Origin: Micavibrio_B sp964399985
Lineage (GTDB): Bacteria; Pseudomonadota; Alphaproteobacteria; Micavibrionales; Micavibrionaceae
Length of the DNA stretch: 64,000 nt
Reading direction: 5' to 3'
NCBI GenBank assembly: GCA_964399985.1
Contig: CAYNRY010000001.1
Span: 434,001 to 498,000, forward strand
Shown: one piece after another, positions 45,650 through 54,290 of the stretch
How positions within the stretch are numbered: the first letter of the stretch is position 1
Layout: the number at the start of each line of letters is the position of its first letter
Program-made: the position numbers and the translations under genes
The notes under the pieces: model-generated
The model's database searches: none
What the model was told of the DNA's origin: nothing
The model's input: only the letters and a program-made list of their open reading frames with translations

Positions 45650-46821
45650 CTCAGGCTAGATGTCGGGGCGAGAGCTTCGTGGACAAGGAGTGATCGGAGA
45701 GGCGTTATGTTCGACGCTGCTTTGAAGCCAAGGATTTTGAGTTTCTTCAATAAAGTACTGTCTGTGGCAACAGAACGATTGAGTGCATCGGTTCCGGCAA
45801 TTCGCAATGAAATATCGACAAAACGCTCATCCTGATATTTTTTTAATGTCTGTTTGCTTCCAAAATCAATGCCGATACGCGCTGCATTTAAAATAACATC
45901 GGCCAGACAGGCGACATCGCGCAGCGATAGATTCATGCCTTGTGCCCCAATGGGGGAGAGGACATGCGCGGCTTCAGCCATCAGGGCAATGCGATCTCCG
46001 ACCAGTGATTTTGTATTTTGGATTTTAATCGGAAAGGTGTCGATGCTGGTGGCAAGCGATATTTTTCCGACGATATTTTGTGATCTCTCCTGCATGATCG
46101 CTTCTATTTCAGGCTTGGATAACTTTAGGATGCGTTTGGCGTCCTCTGTTTTTTCCATCCAGACAAAGCTGCATTGATTTCCTTTCATCGGTACAAAGGT
46201 AAACGGGCCGCCGCTGAAATGAAATTCGGTCGAGGAATTATTGTGGCTTTTGCTGTGCTCAATTACGCCGGTGAGCGCCATCTGTTCGTAATCATGTTCC
46301 CAGATATCGATGTTGGAATTTTTGCGGACGATCGAATTTCTGCCATCAGCTCCGATCAAAAGTTTCGCCGAAATTATCTCGCCATTCGATAAATGTGCTT
46401 GGACGATGTTTTTATTCACTTCAAAATCGGTAATTTTATCCTGCAATAGATTTGCTGACGGTTCTTGTAGCAATAATTCTGCGGCATGGGCCTGCATCAA
46501 ACCCACTGCGATATTCTGACCAAAGCGTGGCATATCTATTTCAGAAGAAGAAAAATCACTGCGAAAATCGCCATCGACGACGGAGAGAGTTTTTAAGTCG
46601 GTTGCAGTGTCTACGACTTTCTCCAGAATTCCAGCCTTATCCAAAACTGCAAGGCTGCTTTCCATGAGAGCAATGGTGCGCCCAGACAAGGTAATATTTT
46701 CAGGTTTGACGAGTGGTGAGGGATCGCAAACAACAACATCCAGTCCGGCTTTGGCTAGAATTAGGCCAAGGCTTAATCCGGGAACGCCGCCACCGCTGAT
46801 GATAACATCTGTTGATTTCAT
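45577..46821 (-). CDS. UbiH/COQ6-type FAD-dependent hydroxylase
   Basis: Flavin monooxygenase of ubiquinone biosynthesis. 414 residues. The FAD-binding start is VIISGGGVPGLSLGLILAKA, with LLIGADGRNSIVRKNSNIDI and RIALMAEAAHVLSPIGAQGM, the equivalent of the GDAAH motif with Ala-Glu in place of Gly-Asp. Which ring position it hydroxylates cannot be told. The C-terminus extends a little beyond the common family end and overlaps comF. Confidence 0.88.
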   Translation of the reverse strand: MKSTDVIISGGGVPGLSLGLILAKAGLDVVVCDPSPLVKPENITLSGRTIALMESSLAVLDKAGILEKVVDTATDLKTLSVVDGDFRSDFSSSEIDMPRFGQNIAVGLMQAHAAELLLQEPSANLLQDKITDFEVNKNIVQAHLSNGEIISAKLLIGADGRNSIVRKNSNIDIWEHDYEQMALTGVIEHSKSHNNSSTEFHFSGGPFTFVPMKGNQCSFVWMEKTEDAKRILKLSKPEIEAIMQERSQNIVGKISLATSIDTFPIKIQNTKSLVGDRIALMAEAAHVLSPIGAQGMNLSLRDVACLADVILNAARIGIDFGSKQTLKKYQDERFVDISLRIAGTDALNRSVATDSTLLKKLKILGFKAASNITPLRSLLVHEALAPTSSLSQAILSALETRATVKTSTRAAPAA

Positions 46822-46867
46822 GAGTTTAAGATATATGCTAATTCCTACTGAAAGGAAGTAATGAAAT

Positions 46868-47125
46868 ATGCCAAAAGTAGAAATTTACACATGGGATCAT
46901 TGTCCGTATTGCCGAAAAGCCAAGGCTTTGCTGGATTCTAAGGACGTGGATTATACCGAATACAAGATCGATGGCGATGAGGCTGCCCGTGATAAAATGC
47001 AGGCGCGCGCCAATGGCCGTCGCTCGGTTCCGCAGATCTTCATCGACGACAAGCATATCGGCGGCTGTGACGATATTCATGCTCTTGAAGAAAAAGGCGA
47101 GCTTGATAAACTCCTTTCTGTATGA
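46868..47125 (+). CDS. grxC: Glutaredoxin 3
   Basis: Small glutathione-dependent thiol reductase. 85 residues with active site HCPYCRKAK at about 10-18, the cis-Pro region RRSVPQIFIDDKHIGGCDDI and a typical C-terminal helix. GAAAGGAAG stands before the ATG. Its stop overlaps the next start by 4 bases. Confidence 0.96.
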   Translation: MPKVEIYTWDHCPYCRKAKALLDSKDVDYTEYKIDGDEAARDKMQARANGRRSVPQIFIDDKHIGGCDDIHALEEKGELDKLLSV

Positions 47126-47940
47126 ATGAAATCCTAAAAACAGCTTGCATTCAGTTTACTGCCGCTTTTGACGTTGCGGCAAACATGAAGACTATTGAGA
47201 CTATGATCCGTGAAGCGGCGGGCAAGGGCGCAAGGCTGATTGCCACACCGGAGAACATCGACCGTCTTGGCGGCGATCCAGCGGTAAAACTCCAAACCGC
47301 ATATCAGCAGGAAACACATCCGATGTTGCCGCTGCTTTCGTCTTTGGCAAAAGAACTGAATATCTGGATTTTGGCAGGGTCGGTTTCGATTAAAATCAGC
47401 GATGATAAATTGGCCAATCGCCAGATGCTATTTTCTCCGTCCGGTGAGATCGTTTCCGCTTACGATAAAATTCATCTCTTCGATGTTGATTTGCCTAATG
47501 GTGACAAATACCGTGAAAGCGATTTGTTTGATGGCGGTAATAAAAAAGTTCTGTCAGATATTGATGGAATAAAGCTCGGTCATTCAATTTGTTACGATGT
47601 CCGTTTCGCTTATTTATATCGTTCATTGGCTCAGGCAGGGGCGCAAGTTTTAACCATTCCGGCGGCTTTTACCGTGCCGACTGGGGAAGCACATTGGGAA
47701 GTTTTGCTGCGCGCCCGCGCCATCGAAACAGGTTCCTATGTGATCGCGCCGGCCCAGACAGGCGAGCATGATGGCGGTCGTAAAACCTATGGACATTCCA
47801 TGATCATCGACCCATGGGGCCGTATATTGGCCGATGCCGGTTTAGCGCCAGGAATTATTTATGCTGATCTGGATGTGGCCGAAGTGGATAAAGCGCGGAG
47901 TTCGATACCAGCACTGAAACATGACAGAGCGATCGTCTAG
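47122..47940 (+). CDS. Carbon-nitrogen hydrolase, Nit1/deaminated-glutathione amidase type
   Basis: Nitrilase-superfamily amidase. 272 residues with the Glu-Lys-Cys triad visible: ATPENIDRL (Glu), YDKIHLFDVDLPNGDKYRES (Lys) and LGHSICYDVRFAYLYRSLA (Cys). The DVDLPNG and CYDVRFA forms match the Nit1 branch that repairs deaminated glutathione, consistent with coupling to grxC. Usual length. Confidence 0.88.
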   Translation: MNEILKTACIQFTAAFDVAANMKTIETMIREAAGKGARLIATPENIDRLGGDPAVKLQTAYQQETHPMLPLLSSLAKELNIWILAGSVSIKISDDKLANRQMLFSPSGEIVSAYDKIHLFDVDLPNGDKYRESDLFDGGNKKVLSDIDGIKLGHSICYDVRFAYLYRSLAQAGAQVLTIPAAFTVPTGEAHWEVLLRARAIETGSYVIAPAQTGEHDGGRKTYGHSMIIDPWGRILADAGLAPGIIYADLDVAEVDKARSSIPALKHDRAIV

Positions 47941-48242
47941 AAAAACTCGCGATTAAGTTGTCCGGCGGCAGGTTGTAAAGCCATTAAGCCTTGCCAGACT
48001 ATTGGAAATTTTCCTTGCAATCGGGCTTCATGAGACGACAGATGAAAAGTTTGATCTATGGCATTTCGTAAGGCAGAATTGCTTACTGTATAGTCTGTAT
48101 CCGTTACAGCTTTTTTGAAAATGTCCAGGAATTGTGCCGCCATAAATTGATAAAAAAATTCGTCTTCACCGACATCTTGGGACAGAATTCTTTCGGCTTC
48201 ATCACAGCTTTCTACAATAATTTTTCGTTCTGTATCTCGCAT
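47937..48242 (-). CDS. Small hypothetical protein, 101 aa
   Basis: Not recognised. Soluble, helical and acidic (SQDVGEDEFFYQFMAAQFLD) with no signal peptide. CAGGGAAG is 7-8 bases before the ATG. Its stop overlaps that of the nitrilase-family gene by 4 bases in convergent orientation. Confidence 0.5.
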   Translation of the reverse strand: MRDTERKIIVESCDEAERILSQDVGEDEFFYQFMAAQFLDIFKKAVTDTDYTVSNSALRNAIDQTFHLSSHEARLQGKFPIVWQGLMALQPAAGQLNREFF

Positions 48243-48300
48243 ATTAACTTCCCTGTTTTTATGAGTCCTAAACCAGAGAAGTCACTTTTGTCAAATTTTC

Positions 48301-50193
48301 CTAAATATCGACCCTGCTACCCAGTTCCAGAACGCGGCGGCTCGGCAAGCGGTAGAAATCTGCAGCCGATGTCGCGTTTCTGGCCATCCATGAAAATAGA
48401 TGCTCACGCCATAGCGCCATACCAGGGATTTTAGTCGGAATAACGGTTTCGCGCCCGATAAAGAAATTCGTGTCATGCATATTGAAATCAAAGCCATGTT
48501 CATTATTGGCAAATAATTCTTTTGGTACATCAATAGCGTCTTTAAAACCGTAATGGATAAGAATCCTGAAAAAGCCCTGTCCTAGATCATGTATCTGGAA
48601 TCTTTTCTCAGGTTTGACATAGGATTTTTCCTCGACGCAGATATGAAGAAAGATATTACGCTCATGCAGAATTTTGTTGTGACGAATATTATGCAGAAGC
48701 GGAACCGGAATACCTTCCTGAACGCGTGTCATGAAAATCGCAGTGCCGGGCACGCGGATGGCGCGGGGGACAAAATCCTGAAAGAATACATCGGTCGGCA
48801 TCATATCTTTTTGCAATTGTCTTAAGACAAGCTCTTTGCCGTTTTTCCATGTGGTAAGAAGCAAGAGCATGACGAGGCCGAGGCTGAGCGGGAACCAGCC
48901 GCCATGCGTGATTTTTAAACTTGTCGATAAGAAAAACGTAATGTCGATGATATATAGAATCGTCAGAAACGGGACGGCGTATATCCAGTGCCATTTCCAC
49001 ATTTTGAAAATGATGACGGTAAATAATAATGTCGACATCAGCATTGTACCTGTAACGGCAACACCATAAGCGGCGGCCATGTTACTGGAGGAACCAAAGC
49101 CGATCACGAGAGCGAAGATAAAAACAAGGAGTGCCCAATTCACAAAGGGAACGTAAATCTGTCCCATTTCTTCATCAGAAGTATGGATGATTTGCATACG
49201 CGGTATATAGCCGAGCTGGATGGCCTGTGCGGTCAGCGAAAACGCGCCGGAAATAACTGCTTGGGAGGCGATGATCGTCGCAGCAGTCGCAAGGATTAAA
49301 AGCGGCCATTGCATGAACGAAGGCGCCATCATGTAAAACGGATTTTCAATGCCGGTTGGCTGGCTCATGACAAACGCGCCCTGACCGAAATAGTTCAGAA
49401 TCAGGCAAGGCCATACGAAATAAAGCCATGCGATTTTGATAGGTTTTTTTCCGAAATGTCCCATATCTGCATATAGTGCTTCGGCACCGGTTACGCATAG
49501 TACAACGGTTCCCATGGTCAAAAATGCCAGCATCGTATCTTTGATAAAGAATTCAAGGACGTAAAATGGATTAACGGCTTTCAGGACGACAGGGTTGTCT
49601 ATAATATTATCGACGCCGATAGCGGCAATTGTGGCAAACCATATAATCGTGATTGGGCCGAAGAATTTTCCCATCAGTCCCGTGCCAAACTTTTGGACTG
49701 AAAATAACATGATTAATATAAATAGAGTGATTGGCAGAACAAACATTTCGAAAGCGGGATCGATGATCGTCAAACCTTCCACGGCACTTAAAACCGATAT
49801 GGCCGGTGTAATCATGGCGTCGCCATAGAAAAGAGAAGCGGCAAAGATTCCGATTGCCGGAATTCCTGCCATCAACCATTTGCTGTCACTGCTGAAACGG
49901 CTAGCCAAAGCTTGCAGGGCAAAAGAACCGCCTTCGCCTTTATTGTCGGCGTTCAAAAGGAAGGCGATATATTTAACCGTGACGATAATCGCCAGAGTCC
50001 AGAAAATGAGCGAAAGCACATCCAAAATATGAACGGCGTCGAGCGGCAGGCCATGCGCTTCGCTGAAAGTTTCTTTGAAAGCGTAAAGCGGGCTGGTTCC
50101 GATATCACCATAGACAACCCCAATAGCTCCGACCACGAGGGGCATGAGTTTTTTCTTTGACACTTGTTCGTCAGTAACGGCGGCTGCGGACAT
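48301..50193 (-). CDS. kup: Kup-type potassium uptake protein
   Basis: Potassium/proton symporter of the KUP/HAK/KT family. 630 residues with about 12 membrane segments in the first 430 and a cytoplasmic C-terminal domain. Signature: VVGAIGVVYGDIGTSPLYAF near residue 17, GEGGSFALQAL, and ASLFYGDAMITPAISVLSAV near residue 114. Length normal. Confidence 0.95.
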   Translation of the reverse strand: MSAAAVTDEQVSKKKLMPLVVGAIGVVYGDIGTSPLYAFKETFSEAHGLPLDAVHILDVLSLIFWTLAIIVTVKYIAFLLNADNKGEGGSFALQALASRFSSDSKWLMAGIPAIGIFAASLFYGDAMITPAISVLSAVEGLTIIDPAFEMFVLPITLFILIMLFSVQKFGTGLMGKFFGPITIIWFATIAAIGVDNIIDNPVVLKAVNPFYVLEFFIKDTMLAFLTMGTVVLCVTGAEALYADMGHFGKKPIKIAWLYFVWPCLILNYFGQGAFVMSQPTGIENPFYMMAPSFMQWPLLILATAATIIASQAVISGAFSLTAQAIQLGYIPRMQIIHTSDEEMGQIYVPFVNWALLVFIFALVIGFGSSSNMAAAYGVAVTGTMLMSTLLFTVIIFKMWKWHWIYAVPFLTILYIIDITFFLSTSLKITHGGWFPLSLGLVMLLLLTTWKNGKELVLRQLQKDMMPTDVFFQDFVPRAIRVPGTAIFMTRVQEGIPVPLLHNIRHNKILHERNIFLHICVEEKSYVKPEKRFQIHDLGQGFFRILIHYGFKDAIDVPKELFANNEHGFDFNMHDTNFFIGRETVIPTKIPGMALWREHLFSWMARNATSAADFYRLPSRRVLELGSRVDI

Positions 50194-50276
50194 AATATTA
50201 CATTCCCTTAATTGGACAGGCAGAATAATCGAAAAATGCTGCTTTGCCTATAGAGGCGCTTGGGTTAAAACAGGGC

Positions 50277-50918
50277 ATGGCTATTTATACTGAAACCCCG
50301 CTATCGGGCGTAAAACCGAAAAATATTGTCGTATTGCTGCATGGATACGGCTCGAACGGACAGGATTTGATCGGGCTGGTGCCGGAGATTGCCGATAGCC
50401 TGCCCGATACATTATTTATATCGCCGGATGCGCCGTTTCCATGTGAGGCGGGGTTCGGCTATCAATGGTTTTCTTTAAGCAGTTATACGCCGCAGGCGAT
50501 GCTGAGCGGAGCGGTGGAAGCCGTACCGATCCTCAACAAATTTCTTGATGACGTATTAAAGGAATATGATTTGCCTGCCAGCAAACTGGCCCTGGTCGGT
50601 TTTTCGCAAGGCGCGATGATGTCGCTTTATGCCGGACCACGCCGCAAAGAATCGATTGCTGGCATTCTGGGTTATTCCGGCGCTCTGGTCGGCGGCGAGA
50701 TGATGCTCGGTAATCTGTCTATTTCAAAATGCCCGATCCATTTAATTCATGGCGATCATGATACAGTCGTGCCAGTTGCGGCTTATTATCACGCCGTGAC
50801 CACATTGAAGATGGGCGGGTTTGAGGTGACAGGTTCGGTGACGCATGGTCTGATGCATTCCATCGACCGCAAAGGAATTGAAGACGGGGCCGCATTTTTG
50901 AAAAGGGTATTGGCATGA
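50277..50918 (+). CDS. Carboxylesterase/phospholipase family alpha/beta hydrolase
   Basis: A 213-residue hydrolase like the YpfH/acyl-protein thioesterase group. [13 protein letters not shown] lies near the N-terminus, nucleophile Ser in [15 protein letters not shown], then [10 protein letters not shown] for the Asp and THGLMHS for the His. ATG 50277 after CAGGGC was preferred over a TTG 33 bases upstream. Overlaps the next gene by 4 bases. Confidence 0.88.
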   Translation: MAIYTETPLSGVKPKNIVVLLHGYGSNGQDLIGLVPEIADSLPDTLFISPDAPFPCEAGFGYQWFSLSSYTPQAMLSGAVEAVPILNKFLDDVLKEYDLPASKLALVGFSQGAMMSLYAGPRRKESIAGILGYSGALVGGEMMLGNLSISKCPIHLIHGDHDTVVPVAAYYHAVTTLKMGGFEVTGSVTHGLMHSIDRKGIEDGAAFLKRVLA

Positions 50919-51142
50919 GCTATGACGACGAAGACGACGATCAAGTTATCGTCAAAGACAGCAACGGCACGATCCTGAAAGACGGGGATAGCGTAACGGT
51001 TATCAAGGACTTAAAAGTGAAGGGTTCATCAACTGTTTTGAAACGCGGAACTGTTTATAAGAACATCCGCTTGGGCGATGACCCTACGCATGTTCAATGC
51101 AAGGATTTGTTTTTGAAAACCGAGTTTGTAAAGAAGGTTTAA
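50915..51142 (+). CDS. PhnA-domain (YjdM-like) protein lacking the zinc ribbon
   Basis: A 75-residue protein equal to the C-terminal PhnA domain: [20 protein letters not shown], then [20 protein letters not shown] and [16 protein letters not shown]. The N-terminal zinc ribbon found in E. coli YjdM is absent and replaced by an acidic start. Function is not known; the old link to phosphonate use is doubtful. Confidence 0.85.
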   Translation: MSYDDEDDDQVIVKDSNGTILKDGDSVTVIKDLKVKGSSTVLKRGTVYKNIRLGDDPTHVQCKDLFLKTEFVKKV

Positions 51143-51306
51143 AGGCCAGCCGAGAGTTCAAACTTATAGTTATTGGCACGAAAAGGCTGTTGTTTTGAAG
51201 TTGTTTGTAAATTCGACAGGGCGTCTGGTTGTGTAGGCGGATTAATCGGCAATTTGTCTACTTCTGCTTTTAAGGCGGCCCGCTGTGCTTCAACTAATAT
51301 TCCCAT
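51139..51306 (-). CDS. Small hypothetical protein, 55 aa
   Basis: Not recognised ([20 protein letters not shown]...). It has a strong ribosome site (GGGAGATTTAAA) and a good promoter upstream on the minus strand, so it is probably expressed. Its stop shares bases with the PhnA-domain gene stop. Confidence 0.5.
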   Translation of the reverse strand: MGILVEAQRAALKAEVDKLPINPPTQPDALSNLQTTSKQQPFRANNYKFELSAGL

Positions 51307-51334
51307 TTTAAATCTCCCTAAGTAAATTAAATAC

Positions 51335-51363
51335 AAGTTAGCAATTGTTATTGATTATGTCAA
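51335..51363 (-). promoter_or_regulatory. Promoter for the 55-residue gene
   Basis: On the minus strand TTGACA (51363-51358), 17 bases, TAACTT (51340-51335): a near-consensus pair about 29 bases before the ATG. Confidence 0.55.
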
Positions 51364-51468
51364 ATTAATTATTTGTTAGCCTTTATCATTATATTTCAAA
51401 AGCAGTGCGACATATTGTTGCTTTTTCATAATTTATTGCGCAGCAAAAACGATTTATTAACCTGCGGC

Positions 51469-51619
51469 TGTTAAAAGCACCGACTTTTTGTTATAATTAA
51501 ATTACTTAATGAGTCATCTTTGATTTGCGGGCAACAGAAATGAAAGGCCTTAAAATGATACTCGAAAAGCACATTACAGACAGGCCCATAAGCCTCCATC
51601 GAAAGAGCAGGAGGGGCAA
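51469..51619 (+). promoter_or_regulatory. Leader of the HNH gene: -10 TATAAT and possible 27-codon upstream ORF
   Basis: The intergenic region 51307-51619 is very AT-rich. A perfect TATAAT lies at 51492-51497 with only a weak -35 near 51469. Within the predicted leader an ORF (ATG 51540, MKGLKMILEKHITDRPISLH...) runs 27 codons and its TGA overlaps the HNH ATG as ATGA. It might serve as a leader peptide or be accidental. Confidence 0.35.
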
Positions 51620-52192
51620 ATGAGTAATTTAGCCATGCCCCTCGATAAATGTACGGCTTTGGTGTTAAACGCCGATTACCGTCCTCTCTCATATTTTCCT
51701 TTATCCGTATGGTCTTGGCAGGAAGCTGTTAAGGCCATTTTTCGTGACTCGGTCGTGGTGCTCGAAGAACATGCGGTGAGCGTTCACTCGCCGTCTTGCG
51801 AGTTCAAACTGCCGAGCGTCATCGCGCTTAAAGAATATATTCCGGCGGCGAAGGCTCCGGCTTTTACAAGATTCAATGTTTTCCTTCGCGACGAATGGCA
51901 GTGCCAATATTGCGGCCATGGTTTCGCGACCAAAGAGTTGACGTTCGACCATGTGATTCCGCGTTCACGTGGCGGGCGGACATCCTGGACGAATATCGTC
52001 TCGGCCTGTCAAAAGTGCAACACGACAAAAGGGAGCCGCCTTCCTGGCGAATGCGGCATGTACCCGATGCGTGAACCAAGACAGCCGGACGTATATGAGC
52101 TTCAGGAACAGGGGCGCAGTTTTCCGCCCAGCTTCCTCCACAAAAGCTGGATGGACTACGTCTATTGGGACACTGAGCTGGTGGATCAATAG
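51620..52192 (+). CDS. HNH endonuclease family protein
   Basis: A 190-residue protein of a type widely conserved in alphaproteobacteria. N-terminal ALVLNADYRPLSYFPLSVWS, then an HNH/treble-clef module: CQYCG near residue 94, TFDHVIPRSRGG with the HNH His, WTNIVSACQKCNTTKG with Asn and second Cys pair. Likely cuts or binds nucleic acid, substrate unknown. AGGAGGGG gives a strong ribosome site. Confidence 0.88.
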   Translation: MSNLAMPLDKCTALVLNADYRPLSYFPLSVWSWQEAVKAIFRDSVVVLEEHAVSVHSPSCEFKLPSVIALKEYIPAAKAPAFTRFNVFLRDEWQCQYCGHGFATKELTFDHVIPRSRGGRTSWTNIVSACQKCNTTKGSRLPGECGMYPMREPRQPDVYELQEQGRSFPPSFLHKSWMDYVYWDTELVDQ

Positions 52193-52256
52193 TAAAAGCG
52201 TTGTCTGACTTTTGATGATACGCGGCAAATGAGTGCGAAAAACCAAGGAGGTTTTC

Positions 52257-52610
52257 ATGTTTGGACGTATATTGGATGTAAACTCTACAAGAAGCTCAAC
52301 CGATGCAGTCTTCTTTTATATCATGTCACTGGTACTGCTGGTCGGCCTATCGACCGTTCTCGTGCATGTATTGTCGATGGTGGGCGTGGTCGATAAAGTA
52401 GGCTCTTTCTTCGAAGGCGGCCATATCCACACGCTAATCGGCACCGGATTTGTGCTGGTGTTATCGAGCCTGATCCTGACCGGTCGTAAAATGACCAGCG
52501 ATCTCTTCTCGATCTTGCTTGTCGGTATCGGCGTCTACCTTGCCTATACCACAAACGTTATGCTGGGCATGATCCCGGTCGCGTTACTGACGACGTTGAA
52601 TCATAAATAA
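52257..52610 (+). CDS. Small multi-helix membrane protein, 117 aa
   Basis: Membrane protein with four hydrophobic stretches (FYIMSLVLLVGLSTVLVHVL, LIGTGFVLVLSSLILTG, FSILLVGIGVYLAY and MLGMIPVALLTTL). Not recognised. The opening MFGRILDVNSTRSSTDAVFF resembles that of the 39-residue neighbour at 52746. A strong AAGGAGG lies before ATG 52257. Followed by a terminator. Confidence 0.7.
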   Translation: MFGRILDVNSTRSSTDAVFFYIMSLVLLVGLSTVLVHVLSMVGVVDKVGSFFEGGHIHTLIGTGFVLVLSSLILTGRKMTSDLFSILLVGIGVYLAYTTNVMLGMIPVALLTTLNHK

Positions 52611-52627
52611 AAACTAAGTTTTTAATG

Positions 52628-52657
52628 AAAACCGCCTCATTGAGGCGGTTTTTTTGT
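52628..52657 (+). terminator. Rho-independent terminator
   Basis: AACCGCCTCA (52630-52639) pairs with TGAGGCGGTT (52641-52650), with further A-T pairs, followed by a run of seven T. Ends the 117-residue membrane protein gene. Confidence 0.9.
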
Positions 52658-52745
52658 TATTTTTCTTGCACAAAATCGGCTGAATCGCCTAGAAAGCCTT
52701 TATTCATTGTATTTAAAGCGTTTTAGCAGGAGTGCCGCCGTGGAC

Positions 52746-52865
52746 ATGTTTCGTGATTTATTTGATTTTTCCAAGAAGAGAACCGGTCTAGAAGCCGTTG
52801 TTTTCTATACATTTTATATGGGATGCTTCGCGCTGGTTACAGCGGTGATGAAGAGCGGCCTTTAA
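52746..52865 (+). CDS. Tiny single-helix membrane protein, 39 aa
   Basis: Short ORF encoding a charged amphipathic start (MFRDLFDFSKKRTGLEAVVF) and one membrane helix (FYTFYMGCFALVTAVM). GCAGGAGTG gives a ribosome site, with a GTG two codons earlier as alternative. The start MFxxxxDxxxxRxxxxAVxFY is shared with the 117-residue protein upstream, which supports it being real. The last 29 bases overlap the 3' end of dsbB. Confidence 0.55.
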   Translation: MFRDLFDFSKKRTGLEAVVFYTFYMGCFALVTAVMKSGL

Positions 52866-53331
52866 TCAGGTAGGCAGCGCACGCAATTGCGCCAGCCAGA
52901 CATAACATCACATTATAATTCGCCATGCTTAAACCAAAGAGTTCCCAGGCAATCTCGTCGCATCTGGTGACGGCAGTTGCTTCGATGCGTGCCATGAGTT
53001 CTTCTATCGTGCCGGACATATCAGGCGTGGAGCAGCCTTCAAGGCCTGCCCACCATTTACGCTCGACACCGGAATGAAACAGGGCGATGCCTGCATTGAT
53101 CAGGAAGCTAAGGCTCGATAATGCAATAGCTGGCGTTCTCAATTTCTCTATAAATGCGCCAATTAAGCCCAAAACGATCAAAACCGCAAACGGCCAGCGC
53201 TGGTAAATGCACAGATGGCACGGGTGCAGGTCGAACCCGTACTGGCCGATAAAGACAGCGGCAAGTGCGGCGACGGATATAGCGACGATGCCGAGGCAAA
53301 ACAGGCGAGGGGATGTATTCATCATCATCAT
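52837..53331 (-). CDS. Disulfide bond formation protein B (DsbB family)
   Basis: Inner-membrane quinone-linked oxidase that reoxidises DsbA-type proteins. 164 residues with four helices. Redox Cys pair DLHPCHLCIYQRWPF at about 36-39, and a second periplasmic loop with CSTPDMSGTIEELM and TRCDEIAWELFGLSMANYN. Starts with several Met; the exact start is uncertain by three codons. Overlaps the ExoD gene stop by 4 bases. Confidence 0.9.
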   Translation of the reverse strand: MMMMNTSPRLFCLGIVAISVAALAAVFIGQYGFDLHPCHLCIYQRWPFAVLIVLGLIGAFIEKLRTPAIALSSLSFLINAGIALFHSGVERKWWAGLEGCSTPDMSGTIEELMARIEATAVTRCDEIAWELFGLSMANYNVMLCLAGAIACAAYLIKGRSSSPL

Positions 53332-53930
53332 TCTAAAATTATGACGGCCTGCTTAAAAAACAAGATGATGCCGCCGACCCCGACGATAAACCACAGCCAT
53401 GACCAAAGAACGCCGATCGTCGTGCCGATGAGTAGCGTCAAACCGTCGCGCATCAAAAGGCCGAGCGCCATCAGGCATATACCGAGGGCGGGAACGAGGT
53501 TGGTAAATGGCAACGGGATCGACAAAAAAGCCGTAATATAAAATATCATCGCCCCGAAAAAGCAAAACCACCAGCGATGGGTCAGGAATTCAAGTCGGGG
53601 TTTGCTGAGCTTTTCCACTTTTATGATCCATGGAATGGCTTTATGGCTGATATCCTCGAAAGCTTTCCTCGGAATTTTATAGTCGAGGATTTTGTTCGGA
53701 AACCAGACTTCGCGGCGGCCTATCATTTGTTGCAGGCTTAAATAGAAAAGCGGAATGGCCAGCAGCATATGAATGCCGGGAATAGGCAAGGGGATTATGC
53801 AGATTAGCGCGAAAACAAGGGTTAAAAAGCCAAAAGCACGCTCGCCAAAGGCTTTAACCATGGCGCGGACCGTGATTTCCTCTTCCTGATGAGTATCTAT
53901 GAATAGAGTAAGTATTTCAGATACTTTCAT
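53328..53930 (-). CDS. ExoD family membrane protein
   Basis: A 200-residue protein of the exopolysaccharide synthesis ExoD family. RAMVKAFGERAFGFLTLVFA, IPLPIPGIHMLLAIPLFYLS and FLSIPLPFTNLVPALGICLM match its conserved parts, with about five membrane segments. The biochemical role is unknown; loss in Rhizobium affects exopolysaccharide and alkali tolerance. Confidence 0.88.
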   Translation of the reverse strand: MKVSEILTLFIDTHQEEEITVRAMVKAFGERAFGFLTLVFALICIIPLPIPGIHMLLAIPLFYLSLQQMIGRREVWFPNKILDYKIPRKAFEDISHKAIPWIIKVEKLSKPRLEFLTHRWWFCFFGAMIFYITAFLSIPLPFTNLVPALGICLMALGLLMRDGLTLLIGTTIGVLWSWLWFIVGVGGIILFFKQAVIILE

Positions 53931-54022
53931 CTTTTTCCCATGTCTTGATTATCCCTTTGATTTCTGGATTTTTATTGGTTATAAAGCAAGCCTTATTTGA
54001 TCTACCGTCAAATCTTCGGGAT

Positions 54023-54107
54023 GCCCCTGTGGTGGAATTGGTAGACGCGCTCGACTCAAAATCGAGTGCCGCAAGGCGTGCTGGTTCGATTCCGGCCAGG
54101 GGCACCA
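54023..54107 (+). tRNA. tRNA-Leu (anticodon CAA)
   Basis: An 85-base class II tRNA. Acceptor GCCCCTG (54023-54029) pairs with CAGGGGC (54097-54103), followed by A and encoded CCA. D-loop GGTGGAATTGGTAGACGCG, anticodon stem CTCGA/TCGAG around CTCAAAA (anticodon CAA), a short variable arm (TGCCGCAAGGCG) and T-arm GGTTCGATTCC. Confidence 0.95.
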
Positions 54108-54290
54108 TTATCTTTTCCTAATTTTAAGTTTCCTATTTTTGCGAATCCCTTTATCATCTTTCTCGTGAGATAAAAAATAACCGCAACTGAATATGGACCG
54201 ATAAAAAGGTTGCGGACTTTCCCGATACAGCGCGCACATGTATGAACCGCCTGCTGTTTCAAATCATTTATTTTGAAACAGGAGAACGCC

